The notes: generated from the sequence alone by a model not told the origin. Shown: positions 52,293 to 62,442, counted from the stretch's first letter. The stretch: DNA of 64,000 nucleotides from CAVSRC01 sp963743015 (GCA_963743015.1 CAVUOD010000014.1:1-64000); one strand, 5' to 3'. Numbers and translations: made by a program.

Positions 52293-53795
52293 CGGCAGGG
52301 CCAGCTCCGCCAGCACCTTGCCGCCATCCGCCACCGCGAAGCCGCCGCCGATCTCGCGCAGCCGGTTGACCGCCACCGCCATGTCGTCGTCGTCCATGCC
52401 GACGACGCAGATATTGTGGCTGTCGTGGCCGACCGACGAGGCGATGGCGCCACGCTTCATGCCGAAACCGGTGACGAAGCCGCGGCCGATCGAGCCATCG
52501 ACCCCGTGGCGCTCGATGACCGCCACCTTGGCAATGTCGCTGGCCGGGTCGGCGACGCGCTCGTTGCCTTTCGCGGGCACTTGTCTGCGTACGTGATCGG
52601 TGACGACGCGGCCGGGCGCGACGCCGATCATCGAGAGTTCGGCGGCGGCACCGGGAATGCGGAAATCGGCGGGCGTGATCTCGCGCACCCTGACGCTGTC
52701 GAGGCCGACCGGCGCCACCGTCTTGCGCGTGGCAAAGAGCGCATCGTCGACGATCCGGCCGGCGGAGATCACGGTCTTGACCGAGCACGCCTCCAGATCG
52801 CCGACGAGCACGATATCGGCGCGGCGGCCGGGCGCGATCATGCCGCGATCCTTCAACCCGAAGGCATTGGCCGCCGACCAGCTCGCCGCGCGATAGACGT
52901 GGTGCAGCGGCCGGCCGAGGCCGATCAGCGTGCGCACCATGTAGTCGAGGTGGCCCTCCTCGGCGATGTCGAGCGGGTTGCGGTCGTCGGTGCACAGGCA
53001 ACACATGCTCGAGGAATGCTCGTCGAGGATCTCGGCGAGAGCATGCAGGTCCTTGGTCACCGAGCCCTCGCGGATGAGCACGGCGAGACCCTTCTTCAGC
53101 TTCTCGCGGCCGTCCTCGGCAATCGTCGTCTCGTGGTCGGTGCGGATGCGCGCGGCGAGATAGCCGTTGAGGTCGTAGCCGCGCACCAGCGGCGCATGGC
53201 CGTCGATATGGCCGTCCTGGAAGGCGACGAGCTTGTCGAGAACGTCGTCGCGGCTGGCAAGCACGCCGGGGAAGTTCATGAATTCGGCGAGGCCGATGAC
53301 CTTGGGATGCGAGGCGAGCGGAACCAGGTCCCTGGCCAGCAACTCGGCGCCCGACGTCTCGAAGGTGGTCGCCGGCACGCAGGAGGAAAGCTGCACGCGC
53401 AGGTCCATGATCGTCGTTTCGGCGGAATCGAGGAAGAAGCGGATGCCTTCCAGCCCGAGCACATTGGCGATCTCGTGCGGATCGCAGATCGCCGTGGTGA
53501 CGCCGTGCGGCAGGACGCAGCGATCGAACTCCTGCGGGGTAACAAGCGAGGATTCGACGTGGAGGTGGGTGTCGATGAAGCCGGGCACGGCGAAGAGGCC
53601 GGTGCCGTCGATCTCGCGCGTGCCCTCATAGGGCTCGTAGGTGCCGACGATGCGGTCGCCCGAGATGGCGATGTCGGTGACGGTGATGCCGCCATAGACG
53701 ATATCGAGCAGCCCGACATTCTTGATCACCAGATCGGCGGGGGCAGCGCCCCTGCCCTGATCGATGGCGCGCGAGAGAAAGGCCTTGTCGGTCAT
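52089..53795 (-). CDS. ade: Adenine deaminase
   Basis: 568 residues, the full length for bacterial Ade. Converts adenine to hypoxanthine and ammonia with a binuclear metal centre. FAVPGFIDTHLHVESSLVTP carries the metal-binding His-x-His; VTTAICDPHEIANVLG and GHIDGHAPLVRGYDLNGYLA follow; VRTLIGLGRPLHHVYRAASW and GRRADIVLVGDLEA lead to a C-terminal domain with SSVGHDSHNICVVGMDDDDM and PLPVIPHMKITNFGLFDVDR. The 3' end is overlapped by 204 bp from the convergent MFS gene. Stands apart from other purine genes. Confidence 0.95.
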   Translation of the reverse strand: MTDKAFLSRAIDQGRGAAPADLVIKNVGLLDIVYGGITVTDIAISGDRIVGTYEPYEGTREIDGTGLFAVPGFIDTHLHVESSLVTPQEFDRCVLPHGVTTAICDPHEIANVLGLEGIRFFLDSAETTIMDLRVQLSSCVPATTFETSGAELLARDLVPLASHPKVIGLAEFMNFPGVLASRDDVLDKLVAFQDGHIDGHAPLVRGYDLNGYLAARIRTDHETTIAEDGREKLKKGLAVLIREGSVTKDLHALAEILDEHSSSMCCLCTDDRNPLDIAEEGHLDYMVRTLIGLGRPLHHVYRAASWSAANAFGLKDRGMIAPGRRADIVLVGDLEACSVKTVISAGRIVDDALFATRKTVAPVGLDSVRVREITPADFRIPGAAAELSMIGVAPGRVVTDHVRRQVPAKGNERVADPASDIAKVAVIERHGVDGSIGRGFVTGFGMKRGAIASSVGHDSHNICVVGMDDDDMAVAVNRLREIGGGFAVADGGKVLAELALPLAGLMSLEPFEAVHAGLMPLRRAARELGCTLPEPFLQVAFLPLPVIPHMKITNFGLFDVDRFELVKE

Positions 53796-53853
53796 CGGCT
53801 GGCTTTGTCCATGCGTTTCGGGTGTCCCACCATAGCGGCCGCCTCTCCGGAGT

Positions 53854-54816
53854 TCACCCCGGCTCGATCCGCCGCACCGGCTCGCCCCTGAGCCAGGCGG
53901 CGATGTCCTCGACCGCGTCGCGGAAATAGATCCGGTAGGTCGCGTCGGTGACGTAGCCGATATGCGGGGTCGCGATCAGGCGCTCGCAGCGCCGGAAAGG
54001 ATGATCGTCGGGAAGCGGCTCGACGTCGAAGACGTCGACCCCTGCCCCCGCCAGCCGTCCATCATCGAGCGCGGCGACGAGAGCGCTTTCGTCGACGATC
54101 GGCCCGCGCGACGTGTTCACCAGGAAGGCCGTCGGCTTCATCAAAGCGAGCTCACCGGCGCCGATCAGGCCGCGCGTTCCGGGGTTGAGCGTCACGTGGA
54201 CCGAGACGACGTCCGAACTCCTGAGCAACTCGTCGAGCGTTGCGACGCGTGTCGCACCGGCCTCGACGGCACGTTCCTCGGTGAGATTGGGGCTCCAGGC
54301 AACGACGTCCATCTCGAAGTCGATCCCGACGCGGGCAACGCGCGTGCCGAGCCGGCCGAGGCCGACCAGACCGAGGCGCTTGCCGACGAGGTCGACGGAC
54401 ATGCGCCGCTGCCATTCGGCACGCCCACGGAAATCCGCGACTTCCGCCGGGATGTTGCGCACCAGGGCCAGGATCAGCGCCCAGGTGTGTTGCGCCGTCG
54501 ATCCGGCCACGCCATGGGTGCCGCAGACGGTGACGCCATGGTGCTCCGCCGCGCCGATGTCGATGGAGGCGTTGCGCATGCCAGTGGTGACCAGCAGGCG
54601 CAGCCGCGGCAGTCCGGCCAGCAGCGCGGCATCGAACACGGTGCGCTCGCGCATGGCGACGACGATGTCAAAGTCGGCAAGCGCCGCGGCCACCGCCTCG
54701 CGCTCGCCGATGTGGCGGTTGAAGACGGTGACTTCGACATCGGAGCCGAGGGATGCCCAGTCCGCCATCGCCAGGGCGACATTCTGATAGTCGTCGAGAA
54801 CGGCGCAGCGGTGCAT
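53854..54816 (-). CDS. D-2-hydroxyacid dehydrogenase family protein
   Basis: A 320-residue NAD-dependent D-isomer-specific dehydrogenase (phosphoglycerate dehydrogenase-like). Rossmann motif GKRLGLVGLGRLGTRVARVG; the catalytic Arg in FLVNTSRGPIVDESALVAAL; Glu in GVDVFDVEPLPDDHPF; His in RLIATPHIGYVTDATY. No ACT domain. The start lies two bases from the putA stop, so translation is probably coupled to proline catabolism. Substrate not known. Confidence 0.9.
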   Translation of the reverse strand: MHRCAVLDDYQNVALAMADWASLGSDVEVTVFNRHIGEREAVAAALADFDIVVAMRERTVFDAALLAGLPRLRLLVTTGMRNASIDIGAAEHHGVTVCGTHGVAGSTAQHTWALILALVRNIPAEVADFRGRAEWQRRMSVDLVGKRLGLVGLGRLGTRVARVGIDFEMDVVAWSPNLTEERAVEAGATRVATLDELLRSSDVVSVHVTLNPGTRGLIGAGELALMKPTAFLVNTSRGPIVDESALVAALDDGRLAGAGVDVFDVEPLPDDHPFRRCERLIATPHIGYVTDATYRIYFRDAVEDIAAWLRGEPVRRIEPG

Positions 54817-54817
54817 G

Positions 54818-57800
54818 TCAGTCGTCCTCCATGGCGATCAGCGAGGCGTTGCCGCCGGCCGCCGCGGTGTTGACCGAGACCACCTGCTCCAGTGCGAAGC
54901 GGGCGAGATAGTCGGGCCCGCCCGCCTTGGGGCCGGTGCCCGACAGGCCGGAGCCGCCGAAGGGCTGGGTGCCGACGACCGCGCCGATCATGTTGCGGTT
55001 GACATAGACATTGCCGACCGGCAGCGCGTCGACGATCTTCTCGACGGTCTCGTCGATGCGGCTGTGGATGCCGAGGGTCAGGCCATAGCCGGTGGCGGCG
55101 ATGGCGGCGATCAGGGATTCCTGCTCGCGCGGCTTCCAGCGCACCACATGCAGGATCGGCCCGAAGACCTCGCGTTCCAGCCGCTTCGGCGAATCCAGTT
55201 CGATGATGTGCGGCGCGACGAAGGTCCCCGCCTTGGGCGCCGTTCCGGCGAAGCGGATCGTCGCGAAGGGCGCGGCCTTCATCGCCGCGATGTGGGCCTC
55301 GAGATTGGCCCTGGCCTCGCCATCGATCACCGGGCCGATGTCGGTGGCCGGGTCGCTCGGGTTGCCGAGGCTGAGTTCACTCGCCGCCCCGACGATCATC
55401 TCGAGCACGCGGTCGGCGACGTCGTCCTGCAGGCAGAGGAGGCGCAGCGCCGAGCAGCGCTGGCCGGCGGAGCGGAAGGCCGAGGTCACGACGTCGTCGG
55501 CGACCTGCTCGGGCAGCGCCGTGGCGTCGGCGATCATGGCGTTGATGCCGCCGGTCTCGGCGATGAACGGCACGATCGCGCCTTTCTTGGCGGCAAGCGT
55601 GCGGTTGATCGCCCAGGCGACCTCGGTCGAGCCGGTGAAGGCGACGCCGGCGACTTGCCTGTGGGCGGTGAGCGCCGCACCGACCTTGCCGTCGCCCGGC
55701 GCAAGCTGCGCCGCGGCCAAAGGCACGCCGGCCTTGTGCAGCAGTTCGAAGGCGCGGAAAGCGACGAGCGGCGTCTGCTCGGCCGGCTTGGCAATCACCG
55801 CATTGCCGGCAGCGAGCGCCGCCACCGTCTGGCCGAGGAAGATCGCCAGTGGAAAATTCCACGGCGAGATGCAGACGAAGACGCCGCGGCCGCGCCGGAT
55901 CAGCCGGTCGCTTTCCCCGGTCGGTCCGGGCATCACCTCCGGCGCGAAGAGGCGCCGTGCCTGGGCTGCGTAGTAGCGGCAGAAGTCGGCCGCCTCGCGC
56001 ACCTCGGCGACGCCGTCGTTCAGCGTCTTGCCGCCCTCGCGGGCCATCAGCGCCACGAGGCCGTCGCGTTCGCCTTCGACAAGGTCGGCCAGGCGGTCGA
56101 GCGCATCGGCACGCTCCGCCACCGGCACTCGCGACCACGTTGCGAAGCCGGCCCGGGCCGCGGCCATGACTTCATCGATCGATTCAACCGGCAGGTCCAC
56201 CACATTGCCGACAATGGTCTTTCCGTCGACGGGGCTGAGGACGGGCCGGCCGGCGCCGTCTGCCTTGCCGGCGGCCGTCAACGGACGTGCTGCGACCGGT
56301 GCGTCGCCGGCCCTGGCCAAGCCGGAAAGCAAGGCGCCAAGCTCGGCTGCGCTGCCGAATTCCAGTCCGGTCGAGTTGCGCCGGGCTGGCGCGTAGAGAT
56401 CGCGCGGCAGGGGCACGCGGCTATGGCGGACGCGGTTGCCGCCGTCGAGAAGCGCTTCCGGTCGCTTCAGAAGCGTCTCCACCGGCACGTCGGTATCGCC
56501 GACCACGGAGACGAAGGAGGAATTGGCGCCGTTTTCGAGCAATCGACGGACGAGATAGGCGAGCAGTTCGCGATGGCCGCCGACCGGCGCGTAGATGCGG
56601 GCTGCAATCGCCTTGTCGTCCCGGCGCAGCGCCGTGAACAACGTCTCGCCCATGCCGTGCAGGCGCTGGAACTCGTAGCCGGCGGTGCCGCCGGCCATCT
56701 CCACGATGGACGCGACGGTGAGCGCATTGTGGCTGGCGAATTGCGGATAGATGCGCGGGCGGAGCGCCAGCAGACGATGGGCGCAGGCGAGATAGGACTG
56801 GTCGGTCGCCGGCTTGCGGGTGAACAGCGGATAGTCGGCAAGCCCGCGTTCCTGCGCGCGCTTCACCTCGGTGTCCCAGTAGGCGCCCTTGACCAGGCGC
56901 ACCATCAGCCGCCGGTCGAGCGCAACGGCACGCTCGCCGACCCAATCGACCACGTCCGCCGCGCGCTTCTGATAGGCCTGGATCGCCAGGCCGAAACCGT
57001 CCCAACGGACAAGCGACGGGTCGGCCAGCACCTTCGCCACCACCTCCAGCGACAGTTCGAGGCGGTCCGCCTCTTCGGCATCGACGGTCAGATTGAGGTC
57101 GTGCGCCTTGGCCGCGCGGGCAAGATCGAGCAGGCGCGGTGCCAGCTCCTTCATGACACGGTCGTGCTTCACCGCCTCGTAGCGCGGATGGAGCGCCGAC
57201 AATTTCACCGAGATGCCCGGCCGGTCCGGCAATGCGCCCTTGTTGCCGGCCGCCTTGCCGATGGCGGCGATGGCGCCGGCATAGGCTTCGTAATAGCGCG
57301 CCGCGTCGGCAGCGGTGCGGGCGCCCTCGCCCAGCATGTCGTAGGAATAGCGATAGCCCTGCTTCTCCGCGGCCCGCGCCCGGCCGAGCGCCTCGCCAAT
57401 GGTCTGGCCGAGGACGAAATGATGGCCGAGCACGCGCATCGCCTGGCGCGTGGCGGTCCTGCACCGCCGGCTTGCCGAGGCGGCTGACCAGACCGGCGAC
57501 CAGCCGCTCCGGCGTGTCGCCGGGATAGACGATGCGGCTGGTGAGGCCGAGCGCCCAGATCGAGGCGGCGACGAACGGCTTGCCGCCGCGGCCGGCATGC
57601 TCGCTCCAGTCGCCGCTGCCGATCTTGTCCTCGATCAGCCGGTCCTGGGTCGCCGCGTCGGGCACGCGCAGCAATGCCTCTGCCAGCACCATCAGCGCCA
57701 GGCCTTCGCGGGTCGACAGCGCGAACTCGCGCAGAAAGTCCTCAAGCTCGCCGATGCCGCCCGCGGAACCGCGAATCGCCGTGATCAGGCCGGTCGCGCG

Positions 57801-57932
57801 CTGGTCGATGCGGCGTTCCGCCGCTTCGTCGAGGCGCGTCTCGGCGATGAAGGCGCGGATCAGCGCGGCATCGTCCGGTGCATAGGGTGCGGCAAAGGCG
57901 GGGATTGCCGCCACGGCGGCTGCGCTTGTCAT
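54818..57932 (-). CDS. putA: Bifunctional proline dehydrogenase / P5C dehydrogenase PutA, one frameshift
   Basis: Oxidises proline to glutamate in two steps, FAD then NAD dependent. Correct start at 57932 (SAAAVAAIPAFAAPYAPDD); total about 1037 residues, a type A PutA. The N-terminal part reads normally to VSRLGKPAV, where one extra base (T at about 57460 on the plus strand) shifts the frame; correcting it gives RTATRQAMRVLGHHFVLGQT. The proline dehydrogenase barrel follows (ALHPRYEAVKHDRVMKELAP, RRLMVRLVKGAYWDTEVKRA, YEFQRLHGMGETLF). The aldehyde dehydrogenase part shows ISPWNFPLAIFLGQ, FTGSTEVAWAINRTL, the catalytic Glu in FIAETGGINAMI and catalytic Cys in SAFRSAGQRCSALRLL. As written the gene is split at about codon 157; a genuine mutation would abolish proline use. 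Confidence 0.9.
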
Positions 57933-58078
57933 CGATGGCTCCTTCCTGTCCCCGGCAGGATTGCAGGCTTTGTGCCAGCGCGACAAGGCTCGGCCTGCGG
58001 CAATTGCCCAAATCGCCGGGATCGCCTATTTCGGATTCCGGGGGTGCCTTACGGGCAAGGCAAAGGAGCGACGCCATC

Positions 58079-58546
58079 ATGATCGGCAAGGCGGTGACAT
58101 GGCTGGCGCTGGCGGCGGTCGTGGCGCTTGCCGGCTGCCTGGAAAGAGGGCCCTATCTCGACATTTCCGGCGGCGGCTTCGTCTTCAATTATCGCCTGTC
58201 GGAGGCCTATGCCGGCTTGATCGCGGCGCCGTTGCGCACGCTGCCCGAGCACTCGCGCATCGAGGCGACCTTCGAGAACCCGTCGGGCGGACCGCCGATC
58301 GTGCAGTCGAAGGACGTCACGGCGGAGCGCCGGGAATATACCTTCACCACCGATGCGCTCTCCGGCATCAAGGCGAACAAGGACTACACCGTCACCGTCC
58401 GGCTGATTGCCGCCGACGGCAAGGTGATCGAGACCATCGACAAGAAGCTCCATTCCGATCTCGACCAGTCGGTGCTGGCCGACAAGCCGCTGACCGTCGG
58501 CCCCGGCTACACCCCCAATCCGGACCTCGCGCCCCCCGCCCAATGA
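58079..58546 (+). CDS. Predicted lipoprotein, function unknown
   Basis: 155 residues. N-terminal helix VTWLALAAVVALAGCLERG with lipobox LAGC, so probably membrane-anchored by a lipidated Cys. The rest is a beta-rich domain: FVFNYRLSEAYAGLIAAPLR, IEATFENPSGGPPIVQSKDV, KDYTVTVRLIAADGKVIET, which looks immunoglobulin-like. No named family recognised. It overlaps the next gene by four bases. It starts 146 bp from the divergent putA start. Confidence 0.75.
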   Translation: MIGKAVTWLALAAVVALAGCLERGPYLDISGGGFVFNYRLSEAYAGLIAAPLRTLPEHSRIEATFENPSGGPPIVQSKDVTAERREYTFTTDALSGIKANKDYTVTVRLIAADGKVIETIDKKLHSDLDQSVLADKPLTVGPGYTPNPDLAPPAQ

Positions 58547-59166
58547 GCACAGCCATCGACCCGACGGTCTACCGGCTGAGGGCGAACGCCTTCGTCAAGC
58601 CGCGCACCTACCGGCTCACCGACGATGCGCTGACCTGGGAGGAAGACGGCGGCAAGCGCGACGGCGTCTTCTATGACGGCATCGCCGAGGTGCGGCTCGC
58701 CTTCGTGCCGACGCGGATCAGCACCAACCGCTATCGCGCCCGCATCATCTTCAAGGCCGGCGGCATGGCCGAGCTGTTCAATACCGACTATCGCGGCTTC
58801 GCCGATCTTGCCGAGCACAATGCCGAATACGTCGCCTTTCTCACCGAACTCCATCGGCGGCTGGCGGCCCACGGCAAGGATGTCGTCTTCCGCCAGGGCA
58901 ACAGCGTCGGCCAGTTCGTGTTCAATGTGGCCCTGACGATCTTCATCTTCGTCATGATCGCATTGGCCTTTCTCCTGCTCTTCTCCTGGGGCGGCCCGCT
59001 GGTCGCCATCGTCAAGCTGGTCATCGTGCTGTTCTTCGTGCCGGTTCTGGTGCGCTACATTCGCCGCGCGCGGCCGGGAACCTACGATCCGCTGGCGCTG
59101 CCCGAAGCCGTGCTGCCGGAAGCCGCCGGAACCGGAAAGGAAGACCCCGATGGCCCAGATTCTTGA
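58543..59166 (+). CDS. Hypothetical membrane protein
   Basis: 207 residues. The N-terminal two-thirds is a soluble PH-like beta domain (YRLTDDALTWEEDGGKRDGV, YDGIAEVRLAFVPTRISTNR, RARIIFKAGGMAELFNTDYR). Two TM helices follow (VFNVALTIFIFVMIALAFLL and LVAIVKLVIVLFFVPVLV) and an acidic tail. The layout (bacterial PH-like domain plus C-terminal helices) suggests a membrane-associated protein of unknown role. Coupled to the lipoprotein gene upstream by an ATGA overlap and overlapping the GFA gene by 17 bases. Confidence 0.75.
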   Translation: MSTAIDPTVYRLRANAFVKPRTYRLTDDALTWEEDGGKRDGVFYDGIAEVRLAFVPTRISTNRYRARIIFKAGGMAELFNTDYRGFADLAEHNAEYVAFLTELHRRLAAHGKDVVFRQGNSVGQFVFNVALTIFIFVMIALAFLLLFSWGGPLVAIVKLVIVLFFVPVLVRYIRRARPGTYDPLALPEAVLPEAAGTGKEDPDGPDS

Positions 59167-59629
59167 AGGCGGATGCTCGTGCGGCGCGGTGCGCTTCCGG
59201 CTCACCGCTCCGCCGATGTTCGTCCATTGCTGCCACTGCCTGGACTGCCAGAAGCAGACCGGCGGCGCCTTCGCCATCAACGCGCTCTATGAGACCGACC
59301 GCATCGCGATTCTGTCCGGCGCGCCGGAACCGGTCTCCATGCCGACCGACAGCGGCCGGCCGCACGACATCCATCGCTGCCCGCAGTGCAAGGTCGCCGT
59401 GTGGAGCGACTACGGCCGCCGCCCCTATCTGCGCTTCGTGCGCGTCGCCACGCTCGACGCGCCGCATGCGATCGCACCCGACGTCCATATCTACACACGC
59501 TCGAAAGTGCCCTGGGTGGCGCTGCCTGCCGATGTTCCGGCCTTCGCCGAGTTCTACGACATGAAGACGCTGTGGCCGGTCGAAGCGCAGGAACGGCGGC
59601 GTGCCGCCTCCGCCGCGGCGCGCGGCTGA
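59150..59629 (+). CDS. GFA-family (glutathione-dependent formaldehyde-activating-like) zinc protein
   Basis: 159 residues. Zinc-binding cysteines in the expected order: EGGCSCGAVRFRL, VHCCHCLDCQKQTGGAFAIN and HRCPQCKVAVWSDYG. FVRVATLDAPHAIAPDVHIY and KVPWVALPADVPAFAEFYD complete the family pattern. Despite the family name most members have no shown formaldehyde activity. It overlaps the preceding membrane-protein gene by 17 bases, so it is the third gene of that operon. Confidence 0.92.
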   Translation: MAQILEGGCSCGAVRFRLTAPPMFVHCCHCLDCQKQTGGAFAINALYETDRIAILSGAPEPVSMPTDSGRPHDIHRCPQCKVAVWSDYGRRPYLRFVRVATLDAPHAIAPDVHIYTRSKVPWVALPADVPAFAEFYDMKTLWPVEAQERRRAASAAARG

Positions 59630-59726
59630 TTTTCTGCCGCCGCCCGTCGAAATCGGCGCCTGGCGCTCGTCGTCATCCTGGTAGCGCGCGGCGGTCGCCT
59701 GCCGCCACGATGGAGGACCATATCCC

Positions 59727-60080
59727 ATGCAGTACATTCTCATGCTTCACATCGACGAGACGGCTTTCCCCAAGCTCAGCCCGGAGGAGCAGCAGCGCGG
59801 GCTGGCTGCCTATGCCGCCTACACCGAGGCGCTGACCAAGGCCGGCGTCGTGGTCGGCTGGAACCGGCTGCAGCCGCGCGATTCCGCCAAGACCGTGCGC
59901 TCCGTCAACGGCAAGGCGCAGGTGCTCGACGGGCCCTTTGCCGAGACCAAGGAGCAGATCGGCGGCTTCTACATCATCGAGGTGCCGGACATCGGTGCGG
60001 CGCTCGACTGGGCGGCGCGCTGCCCGGCGACCGGCCACGGCGTCGTCGAGGTGCGGCCGCTGTGGGTCGAGCCGGGCTGA
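59727..60080 (+). CDS. YCII-family protein
   Basis: A 117-residue small ferredoxin-like-fold protein: QYILMLHIDETAFPKLSPEE, LTKAGVVVGWNRLQPRDSAK, and the typical DGPFAETKEQIGGFYIIEV ending HGVVEVRPLW. Such proteins are often encoded near extracytoplasmic sigma factors; none is seen here. GGAGG is well placed upstream. Function unknown. Confidence 0.92.
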   Translation: MQYILMLHIDETAFPKLSPEEQQRGLAAYAAYTEALTKAGVVVGWNRLQPRDSAKTVRSVNGKAQVLDGPFAETKEQIGGFYIIEVPDIGAALDWAARCPATGHGVVEVRPLWVEPG

Positions 60081-60084
60081 TGCG

Positions 60085-60120
60085 GACAAAAAGAAGCGCG
60101 CCGCCTCGGTGGCGGCGCGC
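60085..60120 (-). terminator. Intrinsic terminator of the minus-strand xyl/Gfo operon
   Basis: A perfect 10-bp stem GCGCGCCGCC / GGCGGCGCGC (60096-60120) with a TCGGT loop. Read on the minus strand it is followed by TTCTTTTTGT. It lies just past the stop of the Gfo/Idh/MocA gene and may also stop the plus-strand YCII transcript. Confidence 0.8.
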
Positions 60121-60144
60121 CGTTCGCAGTGTCGGACCTGACGG

Positions 60145-61312
60145 CTAGAGCTTGACCCAGCCGCCGCCCTTGGCGCTCGACTTCAGCGCCGCCTCGATGA
60201 ACTGCATGCCGGCAAGACCGTCCTCGACCGTCGGATAGATCACCTCGGGCGCCGGATCGGCGTCGACACGCGCGGCCCGAATGGCGCGGGCGATATCGGC
60301 ATAGATGTTGGCGAAGCCTTCCAGATAGCCTTCCGGGTGGCCGGAGGGCGTGCGCGTCACACGCGCCGCCTCCGGGCCGGCGCCGGCGCCGGCTCGGGTA
60401 ATCAGCCTGGTCGGCTGGCCGAAGGGGGTGAACCACAGATAGTTCGGGTCCTCCTGACGCCATTCCAGGCCGCCCTTGGAGCCGTAGACGCGCAGCGACA
60501 GATCGTTCTCGTTGCCCGGCGCCACCTGGCTCGCCCACAACATGCCCTTGGCGCCGCCCTTCCAGCGCAACAGGATGTTGTCGTCGTCGTCGAGCTTGCG
60601 GCCCTTGACGAAGGTGGAGAGGTCGGCGGACACCGAATCCAGCTCACAGCCCGGTGACGAAGCAGGCCAGATTGTGTGCGTGGGTGGCGATGTCGCCGAG
60701 CGCTCCCGCGCCGGCCCGCTTGGGATCGGTGCGCCAGTCGGCCTGCTTCTGGCCGGTGGCCTCCAGCCGTTCGGTCAGCCAGTCCTGAGCGTATTCCGCC
60801 TGGACATGGCGGATCTCGCCGATCTCGCCGGCGGCGACCATGGCGCGCGCCTGGCGGACCATCGGATAGCCGGTGTAGTTGTGGGTGAGCGCGAAGATCT
60901 TGCCGCTGCGCTTGACCGCCCGCTGGATGTCCTTCGCTTCCACAACCGACATGCAAAGCGGCTTGTCGCAGATGACGTGGATGCCGGCCTTGAGGAAGGC
61001 CTTGATCGGCGCTGCATGCATGAAGTTTGGGGTGACGATCGCCACCGCCTCGATGCCGTCCTTGCGCTTGGCTTCGGCCTTGGCCATCTCCTCGAAATCG
61101 CCATAGGCGCGGTCGCGGGCGATGCCGAGTTCGAGTGCCGAATCGATCGCGCGCCGGCGCTGCGAAGACAGCGCCCCGGCGACCAGTTCGTAGTTGTCGT
61201 CCATGCGCGCGGCAATGCGATGGACGGCGCCGATGAAGGCGCCCTGCCCGCCGCCGACCATGCCCAGCCGAATGCGGCCGCCGCTTTTGGTGTCACTGCG
61301 TCCTTCAACCAT
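60145..61312 (-). pseudogene. Gfo/Idh/MocA-family dehydrogenase, one frameshift
   Basis: NAD(P)-dependent sugar dehydrogenase of about 388 residues in two frames. The N-terminal frame (61312 to about 60647) has RLGMVGGGQGAFIGAVHRIA, VTPNFMHAAPIKAFLKAGIH, the motif CDKPLCMSVVEAKDIQ and GALGDIATHAHNLACFVTGL, then a stop. One extra A at about 60646 (plus strand) causes it; without it the sequence continues ELDSVSADLSTFVKGRKLDD and on to NILLRWKGGAKGMLWASQVA and IEAALKSSAKGGGWVKL. Both halves are well conserved, so the break is recent or a sequence error. It is 19 bp downstream of a sugar isomerase/epimerase, a common pairing in keto-sugar or inositol-type catabolism. Confidence 0.85.
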
Positions 61313-61331
61313 CTCTCGTGCCTCCCCTGCC

Positions 61332-62384
61332 CTAGATGCCGAGCATCTTGCGGTTGGCCTTCTGGTCGACGCCGCTGGCGGCGAAGTCGTCGAAGGCCTT
61401 CTCGGTCACGCGGATGATGTGGGCCGCGATGAAGGGCGCGCCCTCGGCCGCCCCCTGCTCGGGATGTTTGAGGCAGCACTCCCATTCGAGCACCGCCCAG
61501 CGGTCGTAGTCGTATTCGGCGAGCTTGGAGAAGATGCCGCTGAAATCGACCTGGCCGTCGCCGAGCGAGCGGAAGCGGCCGGCGCGCTTGACCCAGGGCT
61601 GGAAGCCGCCATAGGCGCCCTGCTTGCCGGTCGGATTAAACTCCGCATCCTTGACGTGATAGGCGTAGATGCGCTCGTGGTAGAAGTCGATGAACTCGAG
61701 ATAGTCGAGCTGCTGCAGCACGAAGTGCGAGGGATCGTAGTTGATGCCGCAGCGGGGATGGCCCTCGACGCGGTCGAGCAGCATCTCGAAGGAAACGCCG
61801 TCGTGCAGGTCCTCGCCGGGGTGCAGCTCGAAGGCGACGTCGACGCCGAGACTGTCGGCATAGTCGAAGATCGGCCGCCAGCGCTTGGCAAGCTCGTCGA
61901 AGGCGGTCTCGACCAGCCCGGCCGGGCGCTGCGGCCACGGATACATGAAGGGCCAGACGAAGGCGCCGGAGAAGGTCGGCATCGACGGCAGGCCGAGATT
62001 GGCGCAGGCCTTGATCGTCGCCTTGACCTGGTCGACCGCCCATCTCTGCCGCTTCTTCGGGTCGCCGCGCACTTCCGGGGCGGCGAAGCCGTCGAAGGCG
62101 GAATCGTAGATCGGATTGACCGCCACCAACTGGCCCTGCAGGTGCGAGGCCAGCTCGGTGATCTCGACGCCGGCATCGGCGCAGATGCCCTTGATCTCGC
62201 TGCAATAGGTCTTGCTCGTCGCCGCCTTCTTGACGTCGATCAGACGGCCGTCCCAGCTCGGGATCTGGATGCCCTTGTAGCCGAGACCGGCGGCCCATTT
62301 GGCCATGCCCGCGAGGGTGTTGAACGGTGCCTCATCGCCGGCGAACTGCGCCAGGAAGATCGCCGGCCCCTTCATTGTTTTCAT
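61332..62384 (-). CDS. Sugar phosphate isomerase/epimerase family protein (xylose isomerase-like TIM barrel)
   Basis: A 350-residue AP_endonuc_2-type barrel: MAKWAAGLGYKGIQIPSWDG near the start, VDVAFELHPGEDLHDGVSFE and PRCGINYDPSHFVLQQLDYL with metal ligands, YAYHVKDAEFNP and WAVLEWECCLKHPEQ. Such enzymes isomerise or epimerise sugars and keto-sugars with a divalent metal. Between xylA and the Gfo/Idh/MocA gene, it is likely part of a pathway for a pentose, inositol or 3-keto-glycoside; the substrate is unresolved. An internal ATG at 62375 is an alternative start. Confidence 0.88.
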   Translation of the reverse strand: MKTMKGPAIFLAQFAGDEAPFNTLAGMAKWAAGLGYKGIQIPSWDGRLIDVKKAATSKTYCSEIKGICADAGVEITELASHLQGQLVAVNPIYDSAFDGFAAPEVRGDPKKRQRWAVDQVKATIKACANLGLPSMPTFSGAFVWPFMYPWPQRPAGLVETAFDELAKRWRPIFDYADSLGVDVAFELHPGEDLHDGVSFEMLLDRVEGHPRCGINYDPSHFVLQQLDYLEFIDFYHERIYAYHVKDAEFNPTGKQGAYGGFQPWVKRAGRFRSLGDGQVDFSGIFSKLAEYDYDRWAVLEWECCLKHPEQGAAEGAPFIAAHIIRVTEKAFDDFAASGVDQKANRKMLGI

Positions 62385-62442
62385 TGTTCCGTTTCCTCCG
62401 CCTGTGACGCGGCCGCGCCGGGCGCGGCCGCGCGCGGCTCCG

